A stretch of DNA of 64,000 nt from Macrotrachela quadricornifera (GCA_022393335.1 JAJEKB010020935.1:607824-671823), one strand, 5' to 3'. Counted from the stretch's first letter, positions 23,060 to 35,900 are shown. The notes: a model not told the origin generated them from the letters alone. Numbers and translations are program-made.

Positions 23060-24364
23060 ATGTTAGTTGGATTATCAATTATTGTCTGCGGACTTGGATG
23101 TCTTATGATGTTAGAACGTCTATTTCCAGATCAACCATTAGTACATGTACCAGGATGGTGGAAACGTGTTTTACTTATTAATATATACCAGTTATTAGTA
23201 GTTGTTGTCGGTACTTATACATGGGAAGCATGGCTACCTGATGCACATCTCTTTCATTTACGCAACTATGTATCACCTTTAACGGGTGGTATTATTGCCT
23301 ATCTTATTCATACATGGGTCTTCTATTGGTTTCATCGTGCAAGACATAATGTTTATTTTCTATGGCTTTGGTTTCATCAACTACATCATAGTGCACAACG
23401 AATCGAAACAATAACATCCTTCTATAAAGCACCTCAAGAAATTCTTGTTGATTCAATCATTATGACTATATTACTTTATCCATTACTTGGTCTCTCTAGA
23501 GATTCAAGTGTTTGGTTATCAGGTTTTGCTGCTTTTGGTGAATATATCTATCATATGAATATTAAAACACCACAATGGATGGGTTATTTTTTTCAACGTC
23601 CTGAAGCTCATCGAATTCATCATTTACGTAATAAACGTGATCATAGTAAAAATTATGGTGATTTACCTCTATGGGATATTCTAGGAGGTACATTTGAAAA
23701 TCCAGAACGAATGGATAGACCGACAGGTTTTCCACCTGAAATAGAAAGTCGAGTACGAGAAATGATTTGTGGTCGTGATGTTCTTTTGGCACGTAGTCGT
23801 AAGACAAGACATGCATATAAACAGCGATATGCATTAGCAAGTATCGGAGCTATACTATGGATCATTCTTGGTTTAGGTCAATCTATTGGTTATGTTTTCA
23901 ATATGCCACAGATACGTGGTTTGAGTTTTGCTACTGTTGCATCTCCATTACCTCTCGTTTTTACAGTCGCACCGAATGGAATGGAAACTTTTTCTACCAG
24001 TTTTCGTCTACAAGTTTTTGAAAAATTACCAATTACATGTAATGACAATGAAGAATGTATATCAGATCGTTTAGCACAAGAAACTATATTGACACCACAG
24101 TTGTACGGTACACTCAACGATAAACCATATAATTTACGAAATGCATATGGTGTTCTATTTTCACATGGACCATTTTTCCAAGATGAAAAGGCACTTGCTT
24201 TACGTGATCGAGTTTTAGAGTATAGTCTATGTGGTGATGGTCCTCTAGCACGTGCATTTCATATACCAAATAATACCAGCCGAATCGTCGTACATGTTCA
24301 TTCTAATACTAAGACACAACGACCACATCAAGCAGATTGGACTATGAACATTGTATGCAAATGA
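23060..24364 (+). CDS. Fatty acid hydroxylase / sterol desaturase superfamily enzyme with extra C-terminal domain
   Basis: An intronless 434-residue protein. It has the histidine boxes of integral-membrane di-iron oxygenases: HRARH (92-96), HQLHH (106-110) and HRIHH (184-188), plus the downstream HSKNYGDLPLWDILGGTF block (195-212) usual in this family. Several hydrophobic helices precede and separate the boxes, placing the active site at the cytosolic face of a membrane. After a further helix (about 247-268) comes an unusual domain of about 165 residues with paired cysteines and a YGVLFSHGPFFQD stretch that I do not recognise. Substrate is probably a lipid or sterol; the exact one cannot be told. 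It diverges from the HTTM gene. Confidence 0.85.
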   Translation: MLVGLSIIVCGLGCLMMLERLFPDQPLVHVPGWWKRVLLINIYQLLVVVVGTYTWEAWLPDAHLFHLRNYVSPLTGGIIAYLIHTWVFYWFHRARHNVYFLWLWFHQLHHSAQRIETITSFYKAPQEILVDSIIMTILLYPLLGLSRDSSVWLSGFAAFGEYIYHMNIKTPQWMGYFFQRPEAHRIHHLRNKRDHSKNYGDLPLWDILGGTFENPERMDRPTGFPPEIESRVREMICGRDVLLARSRKTRHAYKQRYALASIGAILWIILGLGQSIGYVFNMPQIRGLSFATVASPLPLVFTVAPNGMETFSTSFRLQVFEKLPITCNDNEECISDRLAQETILTPQLYGTLNDKPYNLRNAYGVLFSHGPFFQDEKALALRDRVLEYSLCGDGPLARAFHIPNNTSRIVVHVHSNTKTQRPHQADWTMNIVCK

Positions 24365-26446
24365 AGTTACACTATTTTTCAAACACTATTTATTTCTTAT
24401 TTTCTATTTCATATCTGTCTTTTTTCTCTAATTAAATATGAATCAAAGTGTAAAAACAGCTCGTATATTATAAAGAAAAATATTTAAAGAACTCAGTCGG
24501 ATAATAAGTCCTTCTGATTGAATTCAACTTTTTGATGGAGTCCACCCAAATTATATGTACCAATGTGAAGAACAACTAATTATGAACAAAATCAAAGTTA
24601 ACAGATTCATTTCATACTAAAAGTAACTATTCAAATGTAATTTATCTAAAGATTATATTATCTTATAATTGCATGACTTTTATACTTGATTTTTTTCTTA
24701 CGACTAGATTAACTCATAAAAATCTTATTAGAAAAAGAAATAACTAATGAATCAATCAGTAATAAATCGTATTCAATACAGATCGATATCTCATAAGTTA
24801 CTCGAAATAATAAAACTATTAATCATAATGGTTTAATTTTTACATATAAAAATCGAAGAATAGATGAAATAAGTAGTAATGTAAGTGTATCCAGTCAACT
24901 ACTTAATCTTATTAATTGTAATGATGTTATAAGTGTAGTTGCGGATAAATTTACTGTACTTCTTCTAGATGACGTTGTAATCAATATCAAAAATTTTACT
25001 ATAAATTCAAATAATCTCAAGAAAATAATCTGCAATAGTGTTTGTTATCGCTAAACATAGTGCATTTTTTTCTGCATTCATGAATCAACGAGCTTTGTAC
25101 CTTTGAACTTGAATTCACATAACTTATTATTCATTATAACATGAAATCAAAAACCAAAAGAGCACAGACTAATTGGAGTGTAAAAGCATTTATATACAAA
25201 AATAAAAAATACAGAACGCGATATTCAAATAAAGACAGTCTAGAAATATCAGCGTTGATCACTGTCTTCTTTTCGTATACATTTACTTACATCCACAATA
25301 AGGATTTAGCTGCCACTACAGATTAGGATAAAAGTTTTCTGAAAGTTCGCTTTCATTTCGATTAAAACTGTTCTGAGCCATGGCCAAATTCATAATCCTT
25401 GCTCTTACATTTTCATCTGCTAAACCAAAACAATAAACACATGAAACGAACGAGAGCATCTCACTAACTGATTAAAAGGTTTGAAGTTCATATTTTGTCC
25501 ATAAGCAACATTTACTGAAACTAGAAAAACCTAAAAATGATTTCTCTCCATACACCTAGTTAGTTGAAATATGATAATTCCATATCTGTAATAACAAAAA
25601 CAATGCAAAATAGATAAACACGTCGTTGTATTCATTTACACTTGTAATAATTTTGAAAAAATATTCCACTATTTGTATTTTTCATGGCGTGAATGATGAT
25701 CAGTATGGACTCATTATTGACTGTCTCTTTGAAAACAAATCGAATAGCAGTTTAACGACTTTGATAACGTTGATCAAGTTGGTTTTTCTGTTGTCCATTA
25801 TTTTAGTAGTGATGAATTTCCTTTATATATAGTTACAATATGAGAATATTCTGGCAAACTGTCGATCATAAAAGAGAGGTTCGTGAGAAACTTCATGAAG
25901 GAACGTCAAAAGTTGTACAATATAAAGAAACATCAATACAATGTTGTGCTAATATATTTTTAGAAAAAGCTCTTTTTCTCTCAGAACTAATTCTTCATTT
26001 ATATATATCAATGGGAGTTTCATATTTTCTTCTCGATTTGTTACACACAGCTATCTCAGATTGGTTTTAGGAACAAGTTGGACTTTTGAAATACTTCAAG
26101 CATCTATTACAATTACATAAAAAGTATGTGCATATGCTTTTTAGTACAGTCATGAAATGATCATATCTCAACTAATTAGGCCTTTTCAATATTGCCATAA
26201 GATAGTAACTGAGTTACCTTTAATAGACTTTTTCTAATCTATATTATCATCGTTCTTTTCTTTTTCTTACTTTTACTATATGAAATCATATTTTCTTCTG
26301 TTTGTCCTAAATGTAAGCATTTTTTAACCAAAAGGTTGATTTGATTGTTTTTTAACACACTTTCAGGCAGACCAACAAGATGCCTTGTAATAACATAAGG
26401 CTTTATTCTCACATATATGCGACATTCATATTACTCTATATCAAGT

Positions 26447-26479
<33 letters not shown>

Positions 26480-27046
26480 CGATGACTTGATTTTTCGATT
26501 TTACTTATTTCCTTTTTTTCAGTTTGTTCACGTTATTATTTTCTATTGTTCTGAGATAGTTTCTATCGAAAGTAAAGCGACTATGTTGTTCTTTTTTTCG
26601 TATCTTTATTTATAAAAAAAATAAATATTTCATACAAAACTTAATCATGCCTTATATGATCAGAGTTTTTCGTCCTCCATTTTATGGCACAAAGTCCACT
26701 GACTTGTTCTGTATGATGAGAAAAAAACCAGGTGACTTTGTCTTACTTTAAAAAATAGAGCAACCAAACAATTGCATATACAGAGTACACCATGCGCAGT
26801 AATCTGTGCACTATAATTACCTTGCAGAGTCATCATATTGTGAGATCCCTGAATAAATAGTATATAATGTGTCTATTTGAACAGCAACATTTTAGAGAAT
26901 CCAATTATACGATAGCACACGACACGAACGCTTGGCAAAGGATAAAACTAGAATTTGATTGTAGATGTTTTACACTAATAAATTTTTGAATTAGTTATGA
27001 CAGAATAAAGATATTTTTATTTTAGAAATCAAAAGTTATCGTTAAC
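24365..27046. other. Intergenic with unassigned coding-like remnants
   Basis: An open stretch at 24821-25054 (+) without a start codon and short frames at 25141-25326 and 25840-26070 look more protein-like than chance but match no family I recognise; they may be decayed exons. A (TA)n microsatellite lies at about 26446-26470. A TATATAAT box at 26861 and an acceptor TTTTATTTTAG ending at 27025 suggest a promoter and a 5'-UTR intron for the gene at 27047. Confidence 0.35.
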
Positions 27047-28051
27047 ATGAGAAGCAAATTGATATTATTATGGTTTGTATTATTTATGTTAAATATTTAT
27101 GAGGTGCAATGTATTCAACCCTATTTTCCTCCACAAATAACATTTTCTACAGATGACAACAAAGTAATATATGCCATTGATGAATTAAATCAACGAGCTT
27201 ATAGATCATATATTGTATCTCCAACATTAACTCAATATTCATTTGTAATGAAGAATTTCCCTTTTACAATCCCTGATTCGCCAGAATCAAAAAATTATGT
27301 TCAATTGCAATTTGACTTTCCATCCAACAGTTGTAACTATCTAACATATTGGAAATATAGTATCAATTATATGGCCAGCTCATTTCCTTCGCATTGGAAT
27401 TTCAACGATAGTTCATTTAAAATTGATAATTTCATCAAATTTAACTATAAAATGATTCATTCTGATATAAACATGGAAGATGAAGATTATTGGTATGCAA
27501 ATGAAACATGTACAATCTATACTGGTGAAACGTTTCCTTGTCAAGAGATTTATTTCAAAAAAAATACAGATATACCTCTTAGAACAGCTGAAGTTGTTCG
27601 TCGAGCATGGGATTTGTTTCACGAAACGACGTATTATAAGGTTATATCCATTGGTAAACCAGATGACAGATTATTCAATAAAATTCCAGAACGTTGGGCT
27701 TATACTTGCACAGATGTTATGCTTAAAACTGATTACAATCCACGTATAGTGACAGTTGCTTTAAATAAAAGTACGCCAGTACAAGTTTGGTTACAAACTC
27801 CACCGCATCGTATTAATGGCAATGATACAGTCACTATTGAATGGCGCACAGCAAATGGTTCGAAATGCAACGATTGTCTAACATGGACACCAAATCAATT
27901 GATCTTTAATTCGGACAATTTTCAAGAAAAACAAACACTTCTTATTAGTCGTGTCAAAGATGGAGAAAACATATACATTGTCCCAATATTTTATGGTGGT
28001 GGATTCGATACGGTTGATCCAGAATCTTGTTGTTGGTTTGTCGTTGATTAG
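27047..28051 (+). CDS. Secreted glycoprotein, family unknown
   Basis: A single-exon 334-residue protein. The N-terminus is a clear signal peptide (about 1-22, ending VQC), and there is no later membrane segment, so it is secreted or lumenal. At least five N-glycosylation sequons are visible (NDS, NET, NKS, NDT, NGS). Cysteines occur mostly in pairs, including a CNDC and a terminal CC. The C-terminal third (about 235-334), with VTIEWRTANGS and a QTLLISRVKDGENIYIVP stretch, reads like an immunoglobulin-fold or Calx-beta-like beta sandwich, but this is only an impression. The length gives a complete frame from ATG to TAG. The function is not known. Confidence 0.6.
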   Translation: MRSKLILLWFVLFMLNIYEVQCIQPYFPPQITFSTDDNKVIYAIDELNQRAYRSYIVSPTLTQYSFVMKNFPFTIPDSPESKNYVQLQFDFPSNSCNYLTYWKYSINYMASSFPSHWNFNDSSFKIDNFIKFNYKMIHSDINMEDEDYWYANETCTIYTGETFPCQEIYFKKNTDIPLRTAEVVRRAWDLFHETTYYKVISIGKPDDRLFNKIPERWAYTCTDVMLKTDYNPRIVTVALNKSTPVQVWLQTPPHRINGNDTVTIEWRTANGSKCNDCLTWTPNQLIFNSDNFQEKQTLLISRVKDGENIYIVPIFYGGGFDTVDPESCCWFVVD

Positions 28052-30878
28052 ACATTGTTTTTTTGCATGTTTTAGATATTTGAACTATACATTTTTTGAA
28101 ATATAGGATGGGGGCATATAAGTAATGGAAAATGGGCTCATAGATATTCATCGGCAAATCTTTCCAGAAAAGTAAGACGAGTGTTGTTAAAGCAAATTCA
28201 AGTAGAATCATACATATGGAAGCTTGCTTTAAGTGAAAACATTGTAAAACATCATATAGATCTTTTATAATCTTCCATATATTCGAGGTGTATTTATAGT
28301 GATTCAATATTTTATTAGAATAGACTAACTTCTAAAAATATTAAAAGCTCAATCTATCGTCATTAGAAAAAGCATTCGATTCTGTATCGTTTCATTGTAG
28401 AACTATTATTTTTTACCGACTACCGAAAACGTCGATAGCTTCATGTCTGTATAGAATATCAAATTGAAGACGTTCGCAATGCATAAAACTCAAAATAATT
28501 TTGATCCGTTTACATTATATTTTCATGCGAGCCGTTTTCGCTTATATATATCATTCGATAGAGGAAAGAAAGGGCTTCAAACTGGTATATAATTCATCTG
28601 ATGTCAAGTTGGTCCACAACTTCCTGTCCGTGCCATAATGGCAGGGGAGTATGGAAAAGTGAACTGTTTGACTGATTTTCGTTGGTTTTTTAAAAACTTC
28701 TTTGATTTTTTATCAAAATAAATTGTATATTTAAAACCAGCATTACAACTCTGGTTGATCTATAACATTTTAAAAAGTTTTTGATGACATGTTTTTAGTG
28801 GAAAATTCGGCTGGGATTCTCCTCAGGGAAAAGTCAAAAAATGAATTCCATTGTAGAAACGTCACTTTTTATGTACTCAAAAAGTGAGTACATTCTAGGA
28901 TCGGTCAGTGTGTCCGTTCGACCATCCCTTTACATAATAGCTTTTGAAATGGTCATCCAATTGTCATGAAATTTTGTACATAGAATGATCTCATCAGTAT
29001 CTCGGTTGAGTTCGAAGATGAAAGTGATCCGTTAAGGACTTGCTTCGTTACGGTAAAAATATTCTCATTTTCTATATAAATAATGACCTATTTTAATTTT
29101 TTATAATTTTCTTTAAAGAAAAGATTTATCATAATCAAAACAAAACTTCAACTATCATATATCAATAGATAGACAATTTCATGAGCTGTAAAATGATGCT
29201 GAGTTGATTTCCTCTGTATCACAGTGTGATATACTGGAAAAGTAAAGTTCATGATAGATTGATTTTGATCAACCTGTTTAAAAAAGTTTTATCCATGAGC
29301 GCACTAAGGAACTACCCCTTAGGCCCTACAAATGCTCTCCTTTTGTCCCGTAGGACGTGGCGAGGAGTTAGTTTCAAAGACTTTATTTCCGTGCATAGAT
29401 GAAAATTTGTTTTTTTAGTTAAAGCTTGTTTCATATTATATTTCATATTATAAACTCATGTTAATTAAGTAAAAGTTTAGTACAAATTGTTGAGGATTAT
29501 TTTGAAAAGGTAAAAGAGCATCATAATGGGTATCATTGTAATAAATACAAAATCCTAATTTATTCATAAATAAATTCACCGTTTTCTGAAGAAAATAAAC
29601 AAAAATTTAAGGAAAATCAAAGCAAGAATTATTGTATATAGTGAATGTTTTTTCTGATCAATAGTAAATTGTAGACATAGAACGTACCTAGACTAGATCA
29701 ACGTAAAATTTTCAGATCCGGATCTGGATTCGGATCCGACGAGCTCTAGCCGACACATTATAGGATGACTGATATGTCTTATTCACTTTTTGAAGCACAC
29801 ATAAATCTTGGATTTAAATTTGCGGTTTCCGTATTCATTTAAAAAATATAATTTTGAGTTACTTGAAAAGGATTTCTTTCATTAATTTTCTAAATCAAAT
29901 TATCAACAATTGTATATACTACTATTGGATCATCATCTCGTCGAAAATTTCGTTTATTCCCTCAGATTATTTCAACAATTCTTCTTTATATTCAATCAAG
30001 TGAAGAAGCACAGTTTAATCCTTTCTTGCCGAATAGCACCTCTAGGTACTATTTTTTTCAAAGCTTTGTTCTCTTATAATATAAGGCATAGAGAAGCTAG
30101 TTTCATACCAACTTAAGGTATATCTATTACAGATTTTCTAACAATATTCTACACATCGAATACTTTATAAAACCTTTAGTTACTACTTGGACAAATACGT
30201 TGTGTTATGGCGTGTACTAAGGTTGTATACTTGAAAAAAAGTCAGATCTTGGTTTAACTGAATATGAAATTGGAAAGATCGGAATAATAGCTTGTACTAG
30301 TTTTCTTTAGATGGATTATCATTCTGCTGAACATATAGAAGCTTTGCTCTATTGCCTGTTGCTCTTAATTTGATTTGACGAGCGATCAATTTGACTATGA
30401 GATGCAAAGAGTAGCCGTACTCAATCATTTCTTCAATATGGCAAGTTAGAAATCTTAGAATATGAGAAACAGTTTGCATTCTCTTTTTTTGCTGCGAAAT
30501 ACAAAGTTCGAAATTGCCAATGTCGTTCTATGCTATCTGGCTTTCTCAGATAGAAGGGATTCGTTGATAAAGCTCGAAAGCACCATTAATTTGTTGTTTT
30601 TTTAAATAGTTTTGAGCACGTACACAAGTTTTAAACATGTGTATTTGATTACATGCTATCACTCACCTTTTTTGCCTGTTCTCCCACCCATATTTTGAGT
30701 AATACAACAGAAAGAAAATGAGATATTGCGCAAGGGACACGCTTCTTTTTTTTGTTGTATTCTCTTTCTGTTTTCCAAAGTGATTCATCCATTCAATGTC
30801 TCCTACTCAATAGGAAGATTTCTTTTGATGATGAAATATTGTTTCATGAATGACATCCGTGTTTGAAAGGGATATTTC
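28052..30878. other. Intergenic, repeat-rich
   Basis: About 28095-28440 is related to about 31585-31945. Within it, 28363-28396 (+) reads LEKAFDSVSFH, resembling the non-LTR reverse transcriptase A(F)DS block, but no longer RT context is preserved. The dispersed element copy B occupies 28873-29798. The rest shows nothing. Confidence 0.4.
28873..29798. repeat. Dispersed non-autonomous DNA element, copy B
   Basis: The left end GTACTCAAAAAGTGAGTAC and the next 190 bp match the element at 6445. The right end read inward, GTGCTTCAAAAAGTGAATA, is a near match to the left end, giving terminal inverted repeats of about 15 bp. It has no coding capacity. The middle portion differs from copy A, suggesting deletions or a different internal sequence. 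Confidence 0.5.
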
Positions 30879-30953
30879 GACAGTATGGCCGAGCGGTCTA
30901 TGGCGGCAGCTTTAGGTGCTGTTCTTTCGTGGGTTCGAATCCTACTACTGTCA
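30879..30953 (+). tRNA. tRNA-Leu (anticodon TAG), short variable arm
   Basis: The acceptor stem GACAGTA pairs perfectly with TACTGTC, followed by discriminator A30953. The A box TGGCCGAGCGG and B box GGTTCGAATCC are intact. The anticodon stem GCAGC/GCTGT encloses loop TTTAGGT, giving anticodon TAG (30913-30915, leucine). The T stem is GTGGG/CCTAC with one wobble pair. A TTTTT run right after (30960-30965) fits a Pol III terminator. The variable region is only about 6 nt instead of the long stem-loop expected for leucine, so the gene may be a derived or decaying copy. Confidence 0.8.
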
Positions 30954-32382
30954 TTGATTCTTTTTGTGGCTGTGTTCAACGATGAATATCTGATTTGATG
31001 AAAGTCTCATCGAAGAATCAAACAGATTCTAATTGAGAAAGTATCTGCTGAAAATTTTTTTCGAATATATCAGCTCAATTACACATTGTTGAAGTTAAGC
31101 ACTCTCTAGATTTCTTTATTCAACAATTGACCATAGACGTACACAGTGGAGAACTAGGGGAAAAAATTGATTCTCCAAATTTGAGCCCATATCATAACTA
31201 GCATTGAAGCTGCTACATTGCTACATTTAAGTACATTTTGAGTTCTGCTTTATAGTGAGTATTGGTTAAGCAGCAGGCATCACAAAGTACGTAAAGTATG
31301 TTCTAAATTGAGGATCTAGTTATATTCATTAGTTATTATATAGTTATACAGTGTTATGTATTTACTAAATATTACAAGTCATTTTGACTTCTTCCAATTC
31401 TTTAAGCTATGATGAGATCAAAAACTTACACGCAGTATAGTAAAAAGTAACCACTGAGCAATAATGCAGTTCTTTTCTTGGATTTTCCTAAAACTTTAAG
31501 TCAAATTTTAAGCTATTAATCGGAAGAGCACATGATCAACTATTTTCAGTAGATGCTTGTTTAAATATATAGTGTTTCAAACGCAATCTCCTATCAAAAG
31601 AATAGGAGTGTATAAGCATTGGAAAATAAAACAACAACTGTTCATAGACAGGTCATTAGTAATCTTATGTAGAAAAATGAGGAGATTCTTTTGGCACAAA
31701 GTTCAAGTAATATTTCGTATATTGAAAGTCATTTTGAGGCAAAGACATTGTAAAAAAAAAGGTCATATAGATCCCAGAGAGACTTTGATGTGTCCTCAGT
31801 ATATTTGTATTGATCGAATATTTGACCAAAATAAACAAGTTTTTGGAAATAATAAGAGCTCAATTTTTTCTCGTTAGAAAGAGCATCTAATTCTGTATCA
31901 TTTCATATAAAAACTAATAGTTTTTTACAAACTGTTGAAAACATTATAAAGAATGTGTACGTCAATGTCGCCGGACGACAGCGACACAAAAATATTTACG
32001 AATATATTCGTAAAGTATGAGAACAAAAACGCAAAAAATCGACAAGCGCGTCGATCACTTGATGTTAAGGATGAAGAGTCGGTTTGAAAATATGAACAGA
32101 TTAATTTAATTTTTTAAATTTAGTAAAAATAGCTTTTTTCGTTACATTCATGACTAGAAGAATAAAAATTACATTAAATTAAGAAAAAAATAAATAAAAA
32201 TACGAAAAATATCTAACGAGAGGATAGCAATGCTTGAGCATGATTAGTATGTTCTAATTTAGATCCTTTGAACATTATGATTCTGTGTTGGATTTTTTCG
32301 AATGATTAAATTCGATTTAAGAATTTTCAATCCAACTCATCAAATAGGCTAGCAAACATCGGCAAAATTCCTATTCAAGCAT
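30954..32382. other. Intergenic
   Basis: A 106-codon frame at 31557-31877 lies in the region related to 28095-28440 (see there) and is probably repeat-derived. Nothing else is recognised. Confidence 0.35.
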
Positions 32383-32934
32383 TTAGCTTTGTTGAGAAGT
32401 AATAGCCATAACATTGGACAAGTATTCTTTTTCTCGTCGCCATGTTTCTTGTTCCGTTCTAATATTTTTGTTCGATTGTGCGATTAACCATTGCACACAT
32501 TTTGCTTGCGTTAGAAGCTTGTTTCGCTCTGACTCGATCAAAGAAGAGTCTTTAAGCAAGTCTAGAATTTTAGCTAGCCGTTTTTCACGTCGTAATTTTT
32601 CTTCTTTAAGTTCGATCAGTTTGCGATCGGTTTGTTCAAACGATGATCGTGCTTCTTCAAGATCGGTTTCAAACGACGTACGTGAATTTTCTATTGAGTG
32701 ACTGAATTCATCGAGTTCTCTGGTAGCATCATCATTTTGCCAATTGATATAATTATCCATCAAGTCAGTAGTATCATAAATTGGATGAGTAAATCCATCA
32801 ACTGTAGAGGAAGATGTATTATGTGGGAATGAGTGTCTAGATTTTGTCATCCATTTTTTGAATTGTTTCCAGTATCGCTTTCGAAATGTAATGAACTCTT
32901 GGATTCTTAAATGCAGCTTCTTTCGGAGAGACAT
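32383..32934 (-). CDS. Coiled-coil protein, unknown function
   Basis: A complete 183-residue frame with no visible intron. The N-terminus is strongly basic (about residues 1-33). A hydrophilic linker follows, then a long heptad-rich segment (about 72-135, with ELDEF, LEEARSSFEQTDRKLIELKEEK, LAKILDLL) and a second helix (about 150-172). It has no signal peptide, membrane segment or known motif. It looks like a cytoplasmic structural or scaffold protein. The composition and codon continuity favour a real gene, but no homologue is recognised. Confidence 0.5.
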   Translation of the reverse strand: MSLRKKLHLRIQEFITFRKRYWKQFKKWMTKSRHSFPHNTSSSTVDGFTHPIYDTTDLMDNYINWQNDDATRELDEFSHSIENSRTSFETDLEEARSSFEQTDRKLIELKEEKLRREKRLAKILDLLKDSSLIESERNKLLTQAKCVQWLIAQSNKNIRTEQETWRREKEYLSNVMAITSQQS

Positions 32935-35900
32935 CTATTTTTCAAAGAAATGAAAAAATAATGGAAATTTATATCGATCAATAACTTAATTACTATTGGT
33001 TTGATGTTTCAAATTAATTAAATGGTCAACAGAATTCTGCCTAGAACACGAGATTGAAGTAATAATAGTATTTTATAATATTGTTAAGAGTTAAATTAAT
33101 TCTAAAATAAAAATGAAAAGTATAAAAAACGAATTATCATAGCTGAATAAATTTTCAATCAGAAACTGAAGGTTTAAATTTTCCTCACGTTCAATACAAA
33201 AGTAATCTTTAGAAATCGAAGCTCAGACAAAACCAGTTTGTTAGATACTACTCTATAAAAAAAATTCTTTACAGTAGAACTGTAAAGCCACAACATTTAT
33301 GAGCAAAATGAATTTTATTAAAGCTGGATTGCGATCTTTTCCTGTCAAACACGTGAAATAGAAGTTTGCTGAAGAAAGGTCGCAAATATCTTGAAAATAT
33401 TTCGTTTTACTCATAAATTTTGTAGCTAAGCGATTCAATTGCTTAGAGCATTGTCAACAAGAATTCGATATCTGACTTTAAATGTTTCAACTTCCTAGCC
33501 ATCAATCTATACTCAATGCGACAGATATCTTACACTTATCTTCTCTCACTGAAAATTTATGTCGCTGTCAAGTTTTATTTGAATGTGTCGATATCAAATT
33601 TATATATGACTTTCTAAATTCCAACAAACGTTCGGATTTTTACCATTATAAGAATGAAGATCAGCCTTGGAAAGAATCGATAAAATAATTTCCTTTTGAT
33701 TTGTTTGGCTTTTTTCTGAAGATTAAGGAAAAAAAAACTATCAAAATTTCAATGAGATCATGATGAAAGTTAGTGAAATCCTAATGATTCATAATTTATT
33801 TGTTTTCTTTTTCTCGATGAGGTAAAATCAATTTAAAAAAATTTTCAAGTGATTATACAAATATGTAAAAAAAACCCACAGATGTGAGTAAGTTATTTAA
33901 ATACGCAAATCGAAATTTCCATGAAAAATTAATCATCATATATCCAGCATTGAAACATTCTTACTTTAATCACACTACATAACAAAAGAGAAAAAAAAAG
34001 GAATTTCATTTTTTTTTCTTTCCTATTCTGTATCGTAATTCAAGTGACAATGCTTCGAAAATGACGTATATGAATATATCCAAATTCTTGATGAATACGC
34101 AACGTTCGTAAATTTTGTCAAGGATTTCTGCTATACTTTCTAGAATTTGGAACTTTCTCTAAAAATGTTTTTTTTTTCAGTTAGTCATGAAAATTGATGA
34201 GTGTTTTTTTTTATTTTCTAGCTTGGAAAGTTGTAGGCACAGTTTCGAACAATCCAAGAATATCTACTGGCAAACAAACAATAGATAATTTGGACATGAC
34301 CTGTACAATCTATTTTCAGAAGACTGATGATATCTGTCATCAATTTTGTTAAAGAAGTTCTCAGCATGTAAGATAAATAATTAAACTAAATTCTTTCCTT
34401 TTTTTGTCAATAACAACAGAACAATCTATACGAACGAAAATAATTAAATGATATATTTTATGAAATCCTCATGTTGTACATGGATTTTTCGATCAAGAAA
34501 TCTCAGGATCAACATGGAACGAGATATATTTGTTGATCGAATAGTAAATGAATAAATATTTTTATTCAATAAAATGCAAAAATAAAATCTTGATGATCAA
34601 TGAAAATCAATATTTAAAATCTTCTTCTTCATAACATTCAAATAAAATTGCTTTTCTCAATTTCATACAGTCTATGAATCAATGTTAATGCTGTGATAAC
34701 GCATTGACTCTTATCGCTAATAAAATCATTGACTTATTACATTTGTCTCATTATTTATATATTTAAATTAGATAATTAAATAGACATTTCTAGATATTAG
34801 TAAAATACACTTTGATCCACTGTGAGCATATGTTACCAGTATTCGACATTTCTTTTAAAATGAAAATTAGCGCAGTGATTCAATTTGATTCCCATTGATA
34901 ATTGTCATTTTCAGAGATATAGTATTAAATATTATTGTTCATAGATAGACTATGTCGACTGTTAAAATCAAGTAAGAAAAAAACTAATCAGATATTTTGA
35001 GCCATTTCGGGTCACTCTAATGGTTCCGAATGAGTTTTTTTCTCTTGCGGATAACTGTTCATTTTTGCATGCTTTCTACTAATAAATTGGTAACTCTCGA
35101 ATTGGGAAAGATCGTACTTTTCATGACACCACTGAATTTAAAAACTTTATATGTAAAATCGATTTCCTCAATTGAAAATCGCATTGGAAAATATTTATTA
35201 CCAAAAATGATCGGCGCAAAAATCTCTATAAATCCTGAAAGTTTTAATTAATTTGGATGTAGTTGCCGAATAGATCTGACTCGATTCCATGAATACAGTT
35301 AGCAATCGATAACACAATTTACCCCATTTGTTTAAAACCTGAACAATAAACCAGATAGACTCCATCTAAAGTTATATTTAGCGGGATAGGTCGGAATTTT
35401 TAATTTATATATAGACTTTGTAGTTTTTAGAATATTCTAAAAGTTTCAGTGCTAACGGATGTTTCCTTCTCAATATAATGAACTCTCAAGAAGTACTCAT
35501 ATTCCGATGCTTATCAAAAAATCTATTTTTCTTCAAAAGTTCAATATTTCTTGAAAGAAACATTTGTTTGCGGTGACATTTTAAAGATTTTGTATGAGCC
35601 GTGAGATCTATATATGGGAGGAGTTCCAGCCTCAAATGACGTCACTCAGAAGAGAACGATGCCCTTGGATTTTGGAATTTTTTAGGATTGCACGGATTGG
35701 CAATCCCGACAATCTGCCATTTCTTCCTTCAGAAAAATCGAAAAAAAAGCAAAAAAATCCTATTTTTTTTGCACCTATATGGCAATCAGATCTCCATCCA
35801 GTTAAGCCATGGGCATGAACTCTTTTAAGATTTTCATAGTCTCACTAAATTCTACTCATAGCTAAAATATAGAGTCAAACGGTGTCCAACAATTGGATAG

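Noticed and set aside
23562..24117. Minus-strand frames inside the hydroxylase gene
   Set aside because: Shadows of a gene whose histidine boxes are all on the plus strand.
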